This document shows positions 42,670-52,630 of a DNA stretch of 64,000 nucleotides, piece by piece. The translations under genes and the position numbers were made by a program. The stretch is from Terripilifer ovatus (GTDB lineage: Bacteria > Pseudomonadota > Alphaproteobacteria > Rhizobiales > Beijerinckiaceae), in the NCBI GenBank assembly GCA_029222685.1, contig JARHVB010000020.1, forward strand, positions 62,001 to 126,000, given 5' to 3'. Position 1 is the stretch's first letter. Each line of letters opens with the position of its first letter. The notes beneath the pieces were generated by a model. That model made no database searches. It had not been told where the DNA came from and was given only the letters and a program-made list of their open reading frames with translations.

Positions 42670-44076
42670 TCACCCTTTCAGCGCCGCGAGCTCGGCCGGC
42701 AGCGCCGCTGCCCATTGCGTGATATTGCCGGCGCCGAGCAGGACGATGTAATCGCCAGGTCCCGCGATCGCGGCGATCGTTTCAGCAAGCACGGTGGGAG
42801 ATTCGAGCGCCATGACATTGCGATGGCCATGCGCCTTCGCCGCAGCCACGAGCCCGGCCTTGTCGGCACCTTCGATCGGCTTTTCGCCGGCGGCATAGAC
42901 GTCCGCCACGATGACGTAGTCGGCATCGTTGAAGCAGGCGGCGAAATCGTTGAAGAGCGAATGCAGCCGGCTGTAGCGATGCGGCTGCACGACGGCGATG
43001 ACCTTGTTCTTCGTCGAGGCGCGCGCCGCGCGCAACACGGCGGCGATCTCGACCGGATGATGGCCGTAATCGTCGAAAATCTGCGCCCCGTTCCATTCAC
43101 CCGTCTTGGTGAACCGCCGCTTGACGCCGCCGAAGGCGGCAAGGCCCTTGACGATGGTGGCGACGTCGACGCCGAGCTCATAGGCCACCGCGATCGCCGC
43201 CGTGGCGTTGAGCGCGTTGTGATGGCCCGGCATCGGCATGACCAGGTTTTCGAGATAGGTCGCCTGCGACGTCTTGCGGTCGCGCACCAGGACATTGAAG
43301 CGGGAGCTTCCGCCCGTCAGATCGACATCGAGCAGCCGCACGTCTGCCTGCGGATTGACGCCATAGGTGATGACGCGCCGGTCTTCGATACGCCCGACAA
43401 GCTCCTGCACCGTCGGATGATCGAGGCACATGACGGCGAAACCATAGAACGGCAGGTTTTCGACAAGCGCGCGAAATGCATCCTTGATCGCATCGAAGGT
43501 CTTGAAGTGATCCAGATGTTCGGCATCGATATTGGTCACGACAACCACGTCCGCCGGCAGCTTCAGGAACGTGCCGTCGCTCTCGTCGGCTTCCACCACC
43601 ATCCATTCGCCGGCGCCAAGCCGCGCATTGGTACCATAGGCATTGATGATGCCGCCGTTGATCACCGTTGGATCGAAGCCACCCGCGTCCAGCAGCGTGG
43701 CGACGATCGAGGTCGTCGTCGTCTTGCCATGGGTGCCGGCCACGGCGACCGAGCGCTTGAGGCGCATCAGTTCCGCCAGCATCTCGGCGCGTCGCACCAC
43801 GGGAATGCGCCGTTCGCGGGCGGCGACCAGTTCGGGATTGTCACGCCGGATCGCCGTCGACACCACGAGCACTTCGGCCTTGCCGAGATTATCGGCGTTG
43901 TGGCCGATGAAGACATGTGCGCCGCGTTCACGCAGGCGCTGCACGTTGGCATTCTCGCTCGCGTCCGAGCCCTGCACCACATAGCCCTGGTTGAGCAGCA
44001 CTTCGGCGATGCCGGACATGCCGATGCCACCGATGCCGATGAAGTGAATCGGGCCTAGTTCGCGCGGCAGGTTCAT
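42670..44076 (-). CDS. murC: UDP-N-acetylmuramate--L-alanine ligase
   Basis: 468 residues. Adds L-Ala to UDP-MurNAc. N-terminal Rossmann part [21 protein letters not shown] loop [16 protein letters not shown] (about 113-128), central EADESDGTF and [11 protein letters not shown]-terminal [15 protein letters not shown] and QPHRYSRL are all typical. Follows murG by 19 bases. Confidence 0.97.
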   Translation of the reverse strand: MNLPRELGPIHFIGIGGIGMSGIAEVLLNQGYVVQGSDASENANVQRLRERGAHVFIGHNADNLGKAEVLVVSTAIRRDNPELVAARERRIPVVRRAEMLAELMRLKRSVAVAGTHGKTTTTSIVATLLDAGGFDPTVINGGIINAYGTNARLGAGEWMVVEADESDGTFLKLPADVVVVTNIDAEHLDHFKTFDAIKDAFRALVENLPFYGFAVMCLDHPTVQELVGRIEDRRVITYGVNPQADVRLLDVDLTGGSSRFNVLVRDRKTSQATYLENLVMPMPGHHNALNATAAIAVAYELGVDVATIVKGLAAFGGVKRRFTKTGEWNGAQIFDDYGHHPVEIAAVLRAARASTKNKVIAVVQPHRYSRLHSLFNDFAACFNDADYVIVADVYAAGEKPIEGADKAGLVAAAKAHGHRNVMALESPTVLAETIAAIAGPGDYIVLLGAGNITQWAAALPAELAALKG

Positions 44077-44095
44077 CGATGCGAGCTCCGGTCAG

Positions 44096-45202
44096 TTAAG
44101 CTGCCGCACCGTCAACCGTCTGCATCACGAGGTCGGCCAGGCGCGCGGCGGCGTCGGGAATGCCCGCGCTCTTGGCCGCTTGCGCCCGCCGCGTCAACCC
44201 CTCGTGGTCTCCAAGCGCCTGTTCCAGGGCGCTGCCGAGCCAATCCGTGGTGAAATCAGCCTGTTTGACAACCTGAGCCGCCCCCGTTGCCTGCAAATGC
44301 TCGGCATTGGCGGCCTGATCCTGGTCCAGCGCAAACGGAAACGGCACCAGAATGCTGGGCCGGCCGATGACCGCCAGTTCCGAAACGGTCGAGGCGCCGG
44401 AACGGCCGATGACGAGGTGCGCCTGCGCCATCCGCGCCGGCAGGTCGGCGAAAAAGGGCGCGACTTCCGCATCGACCGCGTAACGCCCGTAAAGCTCGCG
44501 GACGCGCGCCTCGTCCTCGCCGCGCGCCTGCTGCACGACGACAAGCCGGGCGCGCAGATCCTGCGGCATCGCGGCGATGGCGGCAGGCACGATATCCGAC
44601 ATGACGCGCGCGCCCTGCGACCCGCCGGTCACCAGCAGCCGAAGTTTGCCGTCGGCGAAATCTGGAAACGGCAGCCGCGCCGCCTCGATGACGGCAGGAC
44701 GCACCGGATTGCCGGTATGGGTGGATTTGGCCCGCACGGCGGCATCGACGCCCGAAAGGCCGGCAAAACCGGTAGCGATGCGGGTGACGCGCCCGGCCAT
44801 GAAACGGTTGGCGCGTCCCATCACCGCATTCTGTTCGTGCAGTACCGTCGGCACCCGCAGCATCGCCGCGGCGAGCACGGGCGGAACCGTCGGATAGCCG
44901 CCGAAGCCGACAACGCACAAAGGCTTCGCCCCGGCGATCAGCGAGCGCGCTTCGATGACGCCAAGCCCGAGCTGCAGGACGGCCATGCCTTTCGACACGA
45001 TCGATCCGCCGGTCGGCGTCGCGGCGCGCACGGCATGGGTGGCGCGGGCGGGAAAAGCCTTGCCGAATTTGAGCGCGCGGTCGTCGGTGACGAGCTCGAC
45101 CGCAACGCCGCGCGCCGTCAATTCATTGCTCAGCGCTTCGGCCGGGAAAAGATGGCCGCCGGTTCCGCCGGCCGCGACGAAAACCGCCCTGTCGGATGCC
45201 AT
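44096..45202 (-). CDS. murG: Lipid II synthase MurG
   Basis: 368 residues. Membrane-associated GT28 glycosyltransferase adding GlcNAc to lipid I. The glycine-rich loop AAGGTGGHLFPAEALSNEL is at residues 11-29, a second VTGGSQGARVMSDIVP is in the middle, and the donor-binding VIGRSGASTVSELAVIGRPSILVPFP is near residue 265. The start shares one base with the ftsW stop (TGATG). Confidence 0.97.
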   Translation of the reverse strand: MASDRAVFVAAGGTGGHLFPAEALSNELTARGVAVELVTDDRALKFGKAFPARATHAVRAATPTGGSIVSKGMAVLQLGLGVIEARSLIAGAKPLCVVGFGGYPTVPPVLAAAMLRVPTVLHEQNAVMGRANRFMAGRVTRIATGFAGLSGVDAAVRAKSTHTGNPVRPAVIEAARLPFPDFADGKLRLLVTGGSQGARVMSDIVPAAIAAMPQDLRARLVVVQQARGEDEARVRELYGRYAVDAEVAPFFADLPARMAQAHLVIGRSGASTVSELAVIGRPSILVPFPFALDQDQAANAEHLQATGAAQVVKQADFTTDWLGSALEQALGDHEGLTRRAQAAKSAGIPDAAARLADLVMQTVDGAAA

Positions 45203-46338
45203 CAGCTAAGACGCTCCGCGATCTCGGAACGCGGGCGCTTGCGTGTCACCGCAATGAGAAAGCCCATCGTCAGCGCGATCGACAGCAATGACGAGCCGCC
45301 GTAGGAGATGAACGGCAAGGTCATGCCCTTTGGCGGAATGATATGCAGGTTGACCGCCATGTTGATGATGGCCTGCAGACCGAACAGCATGACGAGGCCC
45401 GCTGTGGCGAAACGGCAGAAGGCGTCTTCATTGCGCGAGGCCATGCTCAATCCGCGCAGCACGATGAAGGCGAACACGAGCATCAACACCAGGCACATGA
45501 CGATGCCGAACTCCTCGCCGGTGACGGCGAAGATAAAATCGGTATGCGAGTCCGGCAGGATACGCTTGATCGTGCCCTCGCCCGGCCCCCGGCCAAACCA
45601 GCCGCCGTTGATGATGCTCTCCACCGCCGTATCGCTCTGGAACGTCGCGCTCGGACCCCCGGACATGGTCGTGACCGGCGGATCGAGAAACTTGTCGATA
45701 CGCATCCGCACGTGCGACAGGGTTTTATAGGCAAAGAAAACGCCGGTGACGCCGATACCGCCGATGCCGGCGACCCAGAACCAATGCAGGCCGGCCATGA
45801 AGAACAGCCCGGCCCAGACCAGCGAGATCAGCATGGTCTGGCCGAAGTCAGGTTGCAGCATCAGCGGAACGATGGTCGCCGGCAGCAGCAGGATGGCAAG
45901 CGCCGTTCCCGGCATGTCCTTGCGCTGCGCACCTTCCGCGAAGGCCCAGGCGGCCAGAATGACGAAGGCAGGCTTGACGAATTCCGAAGGCTGAATGCCG
46001 AAGATCCAGCGGCGCGCGCCCTTGATCTCGGCGCCGAACTGCAGCCCGGCGAAGATCAATGCCATGCCGACGATGAAGACGAGCAGCGCCGAGCGCCGCA
46101 CCATGCGTGGCGACAGAAACGATGTCGCCACCATGAGAATGGCGGCTAGCACCAAATAGATGATCTGACGGTTGACGAAATGGAATGTCGACAGCCCCAG
46201 CCGCTCGGCGACCGCCGGCGAGCCGGCCATGGTCAGCACGATACCTGCCACCATCAGCACCGCGATGGCGGCGAGGGTCCAGCGATCGACCGTCCACCAC
46301 CATTCCGAGACAAATGAGCGTTCCGCGCGAGAGCCCAT
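45202..46338 (-). CDS. ftsW: Septal peptidoglycan polymerase FtsW (SEDS)
   Basis: 378 residues, about ten membrane helices. SEDS motifs include GARRWIFGIQPSEFVKPAFV, LLQPDFGQTMLISLVW (catalytic aspartate), GGWFGRGPGEGTIKRILPDSHTDFIFAV and PFISYGGSSLLS. Polymerises glycan strands at the septum with FtsI. ATG 46338 with AGGAGAAG upstream is only 10 bases from the mraY stop, so the position where murD is usually found is closed. Confidence 0.96.
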   Translation of the reverse strand: MGSRAERSFVSEWWWTVDRWTLAAIAVLMVAGIVLTMAGSPAVAERLGLSTFHFVNRQIIYLVLAAILMVATSFLSPRMVRRSALLVFIVGMALIFAGLQFGAEIKGARRWIFGIQPSEFVKPAFVILAAWAFAEGAQRKDMPGTALAILLLPATIVPLMLQPDFGQTMLISLVWAGLFFMAGLHWFWVAGIGGIGVTGVFFAYKTLSHVRMRIDKFLDPPVTTMSGGPSATFQSDTAVESIINGGWFGRGPGEGTIKRILPDSHTDFIFAVTGEEFGIVMCLVLMLVFAFIVLRGLSMASRNEDAFCRFATAGLVMLFGLQAIINMAVNLHIIPPKGMTLPFISYGGSSLLSIALTMGFLIAVTRKRPRSEIAERLS

Positions 46339-46348
46339 GTGCTTCTCC

Positions 46349-47494
46349 TCACCTTACCTTCAAGGTTGCCAGCCCCAGCAGCGCCAGGACGAACGAAATG
46401 ATCCAGAGACGAATAACGATCTGCGGCTCCTGCCAACCCATCTTTTCGAGATGATGGTGGAACGGCGCCATGAGGAAGATGCGCTTGCCGGTCGCCTTGA
46501 AGTAGCCGACCTGGATGATGACCGAGAGTGCTTCCATGACGAACAGGCCGCCGACGATGATGAGCACGAACTCATGCTTGACGGCGACGGCGATGGTGCC
46601 GAGCAGGCCGCCCAACGCCAGCGAACCGGTATCACCCATGAAGATCAGCGCCGGCGGCGCATTGAACCAGAGGAAGCCGATGCCGGCGCCGACGAGCGCC
46701 CCGCAGACCACTGCCAGTTCACCGGTGCCGGGCACGAAATTGATGCCGAGATAGTTCGAGAAGATGGAATTGCCGACGAGATAGGCGATCATCGCGAATG
46801 TGCCCGCCGTGATCATCACCGGCACGATGGCAAGGCCGTCGAGACCGTCCGTCAGATTGACAGCATTGCCGGCCGATACGATGACGAAGGCGCCGAAAGC
46901 CAGGAAGAACCAGCCGAGATAGAGAATGTATTCGTTGACGAAGGGCACGAACAGCCGCGCCGCGGGCACATGCTGACGGAATGGTCCGGCAAAGCCGCTG
47001 AAGAAGTCGGCGATGGAATTGACCGGCGGCGTGACGCTGGCGCACATCAGGAAATAGCAGGCGAGGACAGCGATGATGGCTTCGCTGGCAAGACGCATGC
47101 GGCCGGAAAAGCCCTTGTGCGATTGTTTCGTCACCTTCAGATAATCGTCGTAGAAGCCGATGATACCGAAGCCCAGCGTCACGAACAGAACGATCCAGAC
47201 ATAGACGCTGCGCGGGTTGGCCCAAAGCAAGGTCGAAACGACGACCCCCGACAGGATCATCAGGCCGCCCATCGTCGGCGTGCCCTTCTTGGTCAGGAGG
47301 TGGCTCGCGGGCCCGTCTTCGCGGATCGGCTGCCCTTTGCCCTGCTTGGCGCGCAGCGCATTGATGATGCCCGGACCGAACAGAAAAACAAACAGCAGCG
47401 CTGTGGCCGTCGCGCCGCCGGTGCGAAAGGTAATGTAGCGAAACAGATTGAGCCCGCTGAAATGGGGCGAAAATTCAGTAAGAAATGTCAGCAT
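46349..47494 (-). CDS. mraY: Phospho-MurNAc-pentapeptide translocase MraY
   Basis: 381 residues with about ten membrane helices. Makes lipid I from UDP-MurNAc-pentapeptide and undecaprenyl phosphate. The conserved [26 protein letters not shown] (catalytic aspartates), [22 protein letters not shown] and [15 protein letters not shown] motifs are all there. Starts 7 bases inside the murF end. Confidence 0.97.
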   Translation of the reverse strand: MLTFLTEFSPHFSGLNLFRYITFRTGGATATALLFVFLFGPGIINALRAKQGKGQPIREDGPASHLLTKKGTPTMGGLMILSGVVVSTLLWANPRSVYVWIVLFVTLGFGIIGFYDDYLKVTKQSHKGFSGRMRLASEAIIAVLACYFLMCASVTPPVNSIADFFSGFAGPFRQHVPAARLFVPFVNEYILYLGWFFLAFGAFVIVSAGNAVNLTDGLDGLAIVPVMITAGTFAMIAYLVGNSIFSNYLGINFVPGTGELAVVCGALVGAGIGFLWFNAPPALIFMGDTGSLALGGLLGTIAVAVKHEFVLIIVGGLFVMEALSVIIQVGYFKATGKRIFLMAPFHHHLEKMGWQEPQIVIRLWIISFVLALLGLATLKVR

Positions 47495-48945
47495 AAGGCG
47501 TCCTCGTCTTGCGCCGGCTGTGTATAACGATCTTTCAGCGCCGCGACGATGGGAGCCATCCTGCTGCCGTTCGATCCCTTGATCATGATTGCATCGCCCG
47601 CGCCCACCGCTTCGATGACCGCATCGGTCAGCCCGGCCGAAGCCGGCGCCCAGCGCGCCTGCAGACGTGCCGGCAGCGCATCGAAAAGATGTTTCGTCAT
47701 CGGGCCGGCCCCGAAAACCATATCGATATGCGCGGCCTCGATGGCGGACGCCAGTTCGCGATGCAGGTCGGCGGCGGCCGGCCCCAGTTCGAGCATATCG
47801 CCCAGCACGGCGATACGCCGGCCGTTTGGCGCAACCGGCGTCTGGCCAAGCAAAGTCAGGGCGGCGCGCATGGAGGCGGGATTGGCGTTATAGCTTTCAT
47901 CGATGAGCGTGAACGCACCATCACCAACGCGCAGCGACAGGCTCTGGCCACGCCCGGCCGGCGCCACAAAATCGGCAAGCGCCGCCGCTGCTTCGTCGAG
48001 ATCGAGGCTGAAAGCATGGGCGGCAAGAAGCACGGCGAGTGAATTCATCGCCAGATGTGCCCCCGGCGCGCCGACGAAATAGCTCAACTCACGGCCGAGC
48101 ACATTGGCGACAACCTGCGAACCGCTGCCGGCGCGCGTGACCGACACAAGCCGCGCATCGGCTGTTTCATGTTTGCCGAAGCTCCAGACATTGCCGCTTG
48201 TCGCTGCCTGAGCAGCCTCGCGCAGACGGCCGAATTGTGCCACGTCGCGATGGATGATCGCCACGCCGTTAGGTTCAAGCCCGCTGAAGATTTCCGCCTT
48301 GGCGTCGGCAATGGCGTCGACCGAACCGAAATGTTGGAGATGAACCGGTGCGATCGTCGTCACGATCGCCACATGCGGGCGCACCATATCGACCAGCGGC
48401 GTGATTTCGCCGGCATGGTTCATGCCGATCTCGAACACGCCGTACTGCGCCTCACGCGGCAGGCGCGCCAGGGTCAGCGGCACGCCCCAATGATTGTTGT
48501 AGGACGCAGCCGACGCATGGGTTTGCCCAAACCGCGACAGCACGACGCGCAGCGCCTCTTTCGTGCTGGTTTTGCCGACGGAGCCTGTTACCGCGACAAT
48601 GCCGGCGGTGCTGCGCGCCCGCGCCGCCCGCCCCAGCCGCACCATCGCCTGCAGCACGTCCTGCACGACATAGAGCGAGCCGGCCCCGTGCAGGTCGTTG
48701 GCATGCGCCTCGTCGATCACAGCGGCCGCCGCGCCCTTTTCGAAGGCCGCCGCGACATAATCATGACCGTCGTTGTTCTCGCCCTTGATGGCGAAGAACA
48801 GATCGCCGGGTTGCACGGTCCGCGTGTCGATCGAAATGCCGGACACGAAGGCCGGCACCTTGCCGGACATGCGCGCCTGCAGCGGCACGAACAGGCCAAG
48901 ACCGGTCCAAAGTTCTGGCCCACTCCAGAGTTCGGATTCGCTCAT
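47488..48945 (-). CDS. murF: UDP-MurNAc-tripeptide--D-Ala-D-Ala ligase
   Basis: 485 residues. Adds D-Ala-D-Ala to UDP-MurNAc-tripeptide. [20 protein letters not shown] at the N-terminus, the ATP loop [16 protein letters not shown] (about 115-130), [14 protein letters not shown] and the C-terminal [15 protein letters not shown] are typical of MurF. Its start shares a base with the murE stop. Confidence 0.96.
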   Translation of the reverse strand: MSESELWSGPELWTGLGLFVPLQARMSGKVPAFVSGISIDTRTVQPGDLFFAIKGENNDGHDYVAAAFEKGAAAAVIDEAHANDLHGAGSLYVVQDVLQAMVRLGRAARARSTAGIVAVTGSVGKTSTKEALRVVLSRFGQTHASAASYNNHWGVPLTLARLPREAQYGVFEIGMNHAGEITPLVDMVRPHVAIVTTIAPVHLQHFGSVDAIADAKAEIFSGLEPNGVAIIHRDVAQFGRLREAAQAATSGNVWSFGKHETADARLVSVTRAGSGSQVVANVLGRELSYFVGAPGAHLAMNSLAVLLAAHAFSLDLDEAAAALADFVAPAGRGQSLSLRVGDGAFTLIDESYNANPASMRAALTLLGQTPVAPNGRRIAVLGDMLELGPAAADLHRELASAIEAAHIDMVFGAGPMTKHLFDALPARLQARWAPASAGLTDAVIEAVGAGDAIMIKGSNGSRMAPIVAALKDRYTQPAQDEDALC

Positions 48946-50393
48946 CAGGCGGCCTCCGCCAGGGCGTGACGCACAGCCTCATGATCGGAAAACGGCAGCA
49001 CCATGCCACGCACGATCTGCCCGGTCTCGTGGCCCTTGCCTGCAACCACCAGAACATCGCCTTCGTTCAACATCGTAACTCCATGGGCGATCGCCTTGGC
49101 GCGGTCGCCGATCTCGACCGCGCCGGGGGCCGCAGCCAGAATGGCGGCCCGAATCGCGGCAGGGTCTTCAGAGCGCGGATTGTCGTCGGTGACAATGGCG
49201 ACATCGGCATATTTGACGGCGATCGCCCCCATGATCGGCCGTTTGCCGGCATCCCGGTCGCCGCCGCATCCAAAGACGACAACCAGCCTCTTGCGCGCCA
49301 GCGGCCGCAGCGCCTGCAGCACCTTCTCCAGCGCATCCGGCTTGTGGGCATAATCGACAAAGACCGGCGCGCCATGACGCTCGCCGACCCGCTCCAGCCG
49401 GCCGGGTGCGCCTTCAAGGCTTTCGAGCGCCGCGAATACATGCTCGGGCGCGCTGCCGGTAGCAATGCACAAGGCCGCCGCGACAAGCGCGTTCGAAGCC
49501 ATGAAGTCGCTGGCAAGCGGCAGTTCGATATCATAGCCGCCGCCATCGTGACGGATGGTCAGATGTGTCGATTGCGCCTCGCCGCGCAGCGACACGATCT
49601 CGATGAACGCGCCCTTGGCGCCGATCGTACAGACCCTCAGGCCACGCGCCGCACAGAAGGCGGACACGCGCGCGCCATACGCGCCGTCGACATCGACGAT
49701 CGCCGGCTGGCCCGTGTGCAACAGCGTGTCGAACAGGCGCATCTTCGCCGCGAGATAGCTCTCCATGTCGGGATGATAGTCGAGATGATCGCGCGACAGA
49801 TTGGTGAACGCGCCAGCCGCAAGCTTGACCCCGTCGAGCCGGCGCTGTTCGAGCCCGTGCGAAGAGGCTTCCATCGCCAGATGGGTGACGCCGTCGCCTG
49901 CGAGCTTGTCGATGACCTGGTGCAGCGTCACGGGATCGGGCGTCGTCAGCGAGCCATAGGCGACGCCGGCCGATGTGATCACACCGGTGGTGCCGAGCGC
50001 TGCCGCCTGGGCGCCGAGCCGCGCCCAGATCTGGCGCACGAACGAGGCGGTCGACGTCTTGCCGCTGGTGCCGGTGATGGCGACGATGGTTTCAGGCTGG
50101 CGCGGATAAAAGCGCGCCGCGGCAGACGACAGCGCAGACCGCGCATCCGCGACCTGGATATAGCGCGCGCCTGCCACCGGCGCTTCGGGCAAGCGTTCAC
50201 ACACGATCGCCAACGCGCCCGCAGCCTGCGCCTGGCCTGCATAGGCCAGTCCGTCCGCCTTGGCGCCGGGAATGGCGAAGAACACGAAATCCTTTTTCAC
50301 CGCGCGGCTGTCCGCCGTCAGCCCGGCCACGTGTGCCGCACCGATATCATCCGCAAGCTTTGCAGAGGGCAGAATGTCACGCAGCGCCGTCAC
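48945..50393 (-). CDS. murE: UDP-MurNAc-L-Ala-D-Glu--meso-DAP ligase
   Basis: 482 residues. ATP loop AITGTSGKTSTASFVRQ (about 108-124), TPDPVTLHQVID, MEASSHGLEQRRL and NLSRDHLDYH are MurE hallmarks. The motif TDDNPRSEDP contains the DNPR signature that selects meso-diaminopimelate, so the peptide stem has meso-DAP at position three. GTG start at 50393 overlaps the ftsI stop (GTGA). Confidence 0.96.
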   Translation of the reverse strand: MTALRDILPSAKLADDIGAAHVAGLTADSRAVKKDFVFFAIPGAKADGLAYAGQAQAAGALAIVCERLPEAPVAGARYIQVADARSALSSAAARFYPRQPETIVAITGTSGKTSTASFVRQIWARLGAQAAALGTTGVITSAGVAYGSLTTPDPVTLHQVIDKLAGDGVTHLAMEASSHGLEQRRLDGVKLAAGAFTNLSRDHLDYHPDMESYLAAKMRLFDTLLHTGQPAIVDVDGAYGARVSAFCAARGLRVCTIGAKGAFIEIVSLRGEAQSTHLTIRHDGGGYDIELPLASDFMASNALVAAALCIATGSAPEHVFAALESLEGAPGRLERVGERHGAPVFVDYAHKPDALEKVLQALRPLARKRLVVVFGCGGDRDAGKRPIMGAIAVKYADVAIVTDDNPRSEDPAAIRAAILAAAPGAVEIGDRAKAIAHGVTMLNEGDVLVVAGKGHETGQIVRGMVLPFSDHEAVRHALAEAA

Positions 50394-52216
50394 CTCCAGG
50401 CGCTCCCGCTGCTCGGCAGGCCGACACCGAGGCGCGCCACCGTCGGGAAGACCTGAGACGAGACCGGATCGGCCGAGCGCGGCGGCAAGCCAAGCATCGG
50501 CGTCACGCGTTCGATAATGCGTCCAGTCGTGGCGCCTGCGTTGACGGCCGCTACGCGCGCGCCGCCGGTTTCGGGCACGCCTTGCGGCTCGTCGTAAACG
50601 GTGAGAAAGAGATATTTCGGCTTGTCAGCCGGCACGATCGCGGTGAACGTATTGAACACGCGGTCGTTGGAATAACGTCCGTTGACCACCTTGTTGGCCG
50701 TGCCGGTCTTGCCGCCGGGGAAATAGCCGCGAATGTTGATCGTCCGCGCCGAACCGACCTCGGCGTTCAGCCGCATCAGATAACGCATGGCCTCACTGGT
50801 TTCGGGACGGATTATCGACGGCGCGTCCTTGCGCGCCTCTGCCTCGCTGCGCATCAGGAACGTCGGCTTGATCAATTGACCGCCGTTGATGAGCGCCCCC
50901 ACCGCCATCATCGCCTGCAGCGGTGCGACGGCGAGACCGTGGCCGAAGGCGATGGTCATCGTGTTCAGGTCACCCCAGTTTTTCGGCACGATCGGCTCGG
51001 CGCTCTCCGGCAGTTCGGTGCGCATCCGGTCGAGCTGGCCGAGCTTGCGCAGGAACGCCTTGTGGCCATCGACGCCGATCATCAGCGCCATGCGCGCCGT
51101 ACCGATGTTGGAGGAATAGGTGAAGACCTCGGCCACCGACAGCGCTCGGTTCTGGCCGTGGAAATCGTGGATGGCGAAGCGGCCGTAATGCAAGGCGCCG
51201 CGCGCATCGATCTTGGTGTTCACTGTCACCTTGCGCGCGTCGATCGCCATGGCGAGCGTCAGCGCCTTGAACGTCGAACCCATTTCGAACACGCCGACGG
51301 TCATGCGGTTGATGCGCGTCGGATCGAGCGCATCGACCGGATTGTTGGGGTCGTAATCAGGCACGGACGCGAATGCGATCACTTCACCGGTGTTGACGTC
51401 CATGATCGCCGAGGCGGCCGCCTTGGCCTTGTATCGCTCGAGGCCTTTGACGAGCTCGTCGCGCACCGCATAGGTGGCCTTGATGTCGAGCGACAGTTTG
51501 ATCGGCTTGAGATCGGCCGCCGTCATCGGCAACCCGGAAGCGGCGAGATCGGCAAGACCGGTGCTGTTGTCGATGTATTTCTCGATGCCGGCAATGCCGA
51601 TGTTGTCGGTATTGGTGAAGCCCAGCACATGCGCGCCCACCGGGCCGTTGGGATAGACGCGCTTGTTTTCCGGAATGAACCCGACCCCCGGCAGACCGAG
51701 ACGGAACACTTCCTCGCGTTCCTTTGGCGAAATGCCGCGCTTGACCCAGACGAACCCCTTGCGCGAGCCGAGCCGTTCGCGCAATTCGCGTGCATTGACG
51801 TCGGGCAGAACCGCGGTCAGCAGTTCCACCGCCTCGTCCTTGTCGATGATGCGGCGCGGTTCGGCGAAAACCGAATCGATCTTGATGTCGCTGGCAAGAA
51901 CATCGCCATTGCGGTCGACGATGTCGGGACGAACCCGCGACACCGCTTCCGTCGCCGCGCGCTTGATGCCGTGCTGCTCGGGCTTGGCGCCGAGCCAGAT
52001 CAGCTTGCCGGCAATGACCGCGAAGACCGCGGTAAAGCCCAGCGTGACCATCCGGATGCGACTACCGCTCTTGCCGATCCGCGTGCCGAAAATGCTGCGC
52101 AGGAAAGCGGCGAACCGTTTCGAGCGCGACAGGGGCCGTGGCGGCGGCGCTTCATGCTGCGCTGCCTCGAATTGCGCTTCTTGCATCTGGTGATGGTGCA
52201 TCGACAGGTCGTCCAT
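50390..52216 (-). CDS. ftsI: Septal transpeptidase FtsI (PBP3)
   Basis: 608 residues from ATG 52216; a TTG two codons upstream (52222) overlaps the ftsL stop and is a possible start. One membrane helix near residue 60 (VTLGFTAVFAVIAGKLIWLG), a pedestal domain, then the transpeptidase: GSTFKALT (nucleophile Ser about 312), YSSNIG (about 367) and GGKTGTANK (about 501), matching the E. coli spacing. Cross-links septal peptidoglycan with FtsW. Confidence 0.96.
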   Translation of the reverse strand: MDDLSMHHHQMQEAQFEAAQHEAPPPRPLSRSKRFAAFLRSIFGTRIGKSGSRIRMVTLGFTAVFAVIAGKLIWLGAKPEQHGIKRAATEAVSRVRPDIVDRNGDVLASDIKIDSVFAEPRRIIDKDEAVELLTAVLPDVNARELRERLGSRKGFVWVKRGISPKEREEVFRLGLPGVGFIPENKRVYPNGPVGAHVLGFTNTDNIGIAGIEKYIDNSTGLADLAASGLPMTAADLKPIKLSLDIKATYAVRDELVKGLERYKAKAAASAIMDVNTGEVIAFASVPDYDPNNPVDALDPTRINRMTVGVFEMGSTFKALTLAMAIDARKVTVNTKIDARGALHYGRFAIHDFHGQNRALSVAEVFTYSSNIGTARMALMIGVDGHKAFLRKLGQLDRMRTELPESAEPIVPKNWGDLNTMTIAFGHGLAVAPLQAMMAVGALINGGQLIKPTFLMRSEAEARKDAPSIIRPETSEAMRYLMRLNAEVGSARTINIRGYFPGGKTGTANKVVNGRYSNDRVFNTFTAIVPADKPKYLFLTVYDEPQGVPETGGARVAAVNAGATTGRIIERVTPMLGLPPRSADPVSSQVFPTVARLGVGLPSSGSAWR

Positions 52217-52218
52217 GA

Positions 52219-52626
52219 TCAACGCGTCCCCTGTCTTGTGCTTGCAGATGGCGTCGTCCCTCGTATCGAGCCGGTCGTATCACGCGGCATCGGGGTTGCT
52301 TCCCCCAGCCCGAGCATATCCAGTTTCTTGCCGATGGAATCGACCGGTGGCGCCTTTTCCGGCAGGTCCTGCGGCTGCACGATCTGGTCGATCGACAGTT
52401 GCTTAAGATCGAGGTGCTTGTCAGCCAAGGCCTGAATCCGGCCTGGACGGATGAGATACGCGAACTCGGCGCGCAGCATGGCAATCGTGTCACGCTCGCG
52501 CTGATTGGCGTTCTTCATTTTAACAATCTGCTCGGCGAACAGGATGGTCTCGTATTTGATCGAATAGGCGTAAATCGCCGAGCCGATGAGCGCCAGAATT
52601 GCGACGACATTGAGATAGCGCAGCAT
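52219..52626 (-). CDS. ftsL: Cell division protein FtsL
   Basis: 135 residues. A single membrane helix at the very N-terminus (LRYLNVVAILALIGSAIYAYS) followed by a periplasmic coiled coil (IKYETILFAEQIVKMKNANQ and on) and a conserved DLKQLSIDQIV, as in alphaproteobacterial FtsL. The C-terminal 45 residues are proline/threonine-rich and variable. Starts 4 bases after rsmH. The longer frame to 52998 is rsmH shadow. Confidence 0.88.
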   Translation of the reverse strand: MLRYLNVVAILALIGSAIYAYSIKYETILFAEQIVKMKNANQRERDTIAMLRAEFAYLIRPGRIQALADKHLDLKQLSIDQIVQPQDLPEKAPPVDSIGKKLDMLGLGEATPMPRDTTGSIRGTTPSASTRQGTR

Positions 52627-52630
52627 GATG

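Noticed and set aside
50333..52435. 700-codon plus-strand frame opposite ftsI and part of murE and ftsL
   Set aside because: It crosses three well-supported genes and is rich in R, H and D as antisense shadows are here.
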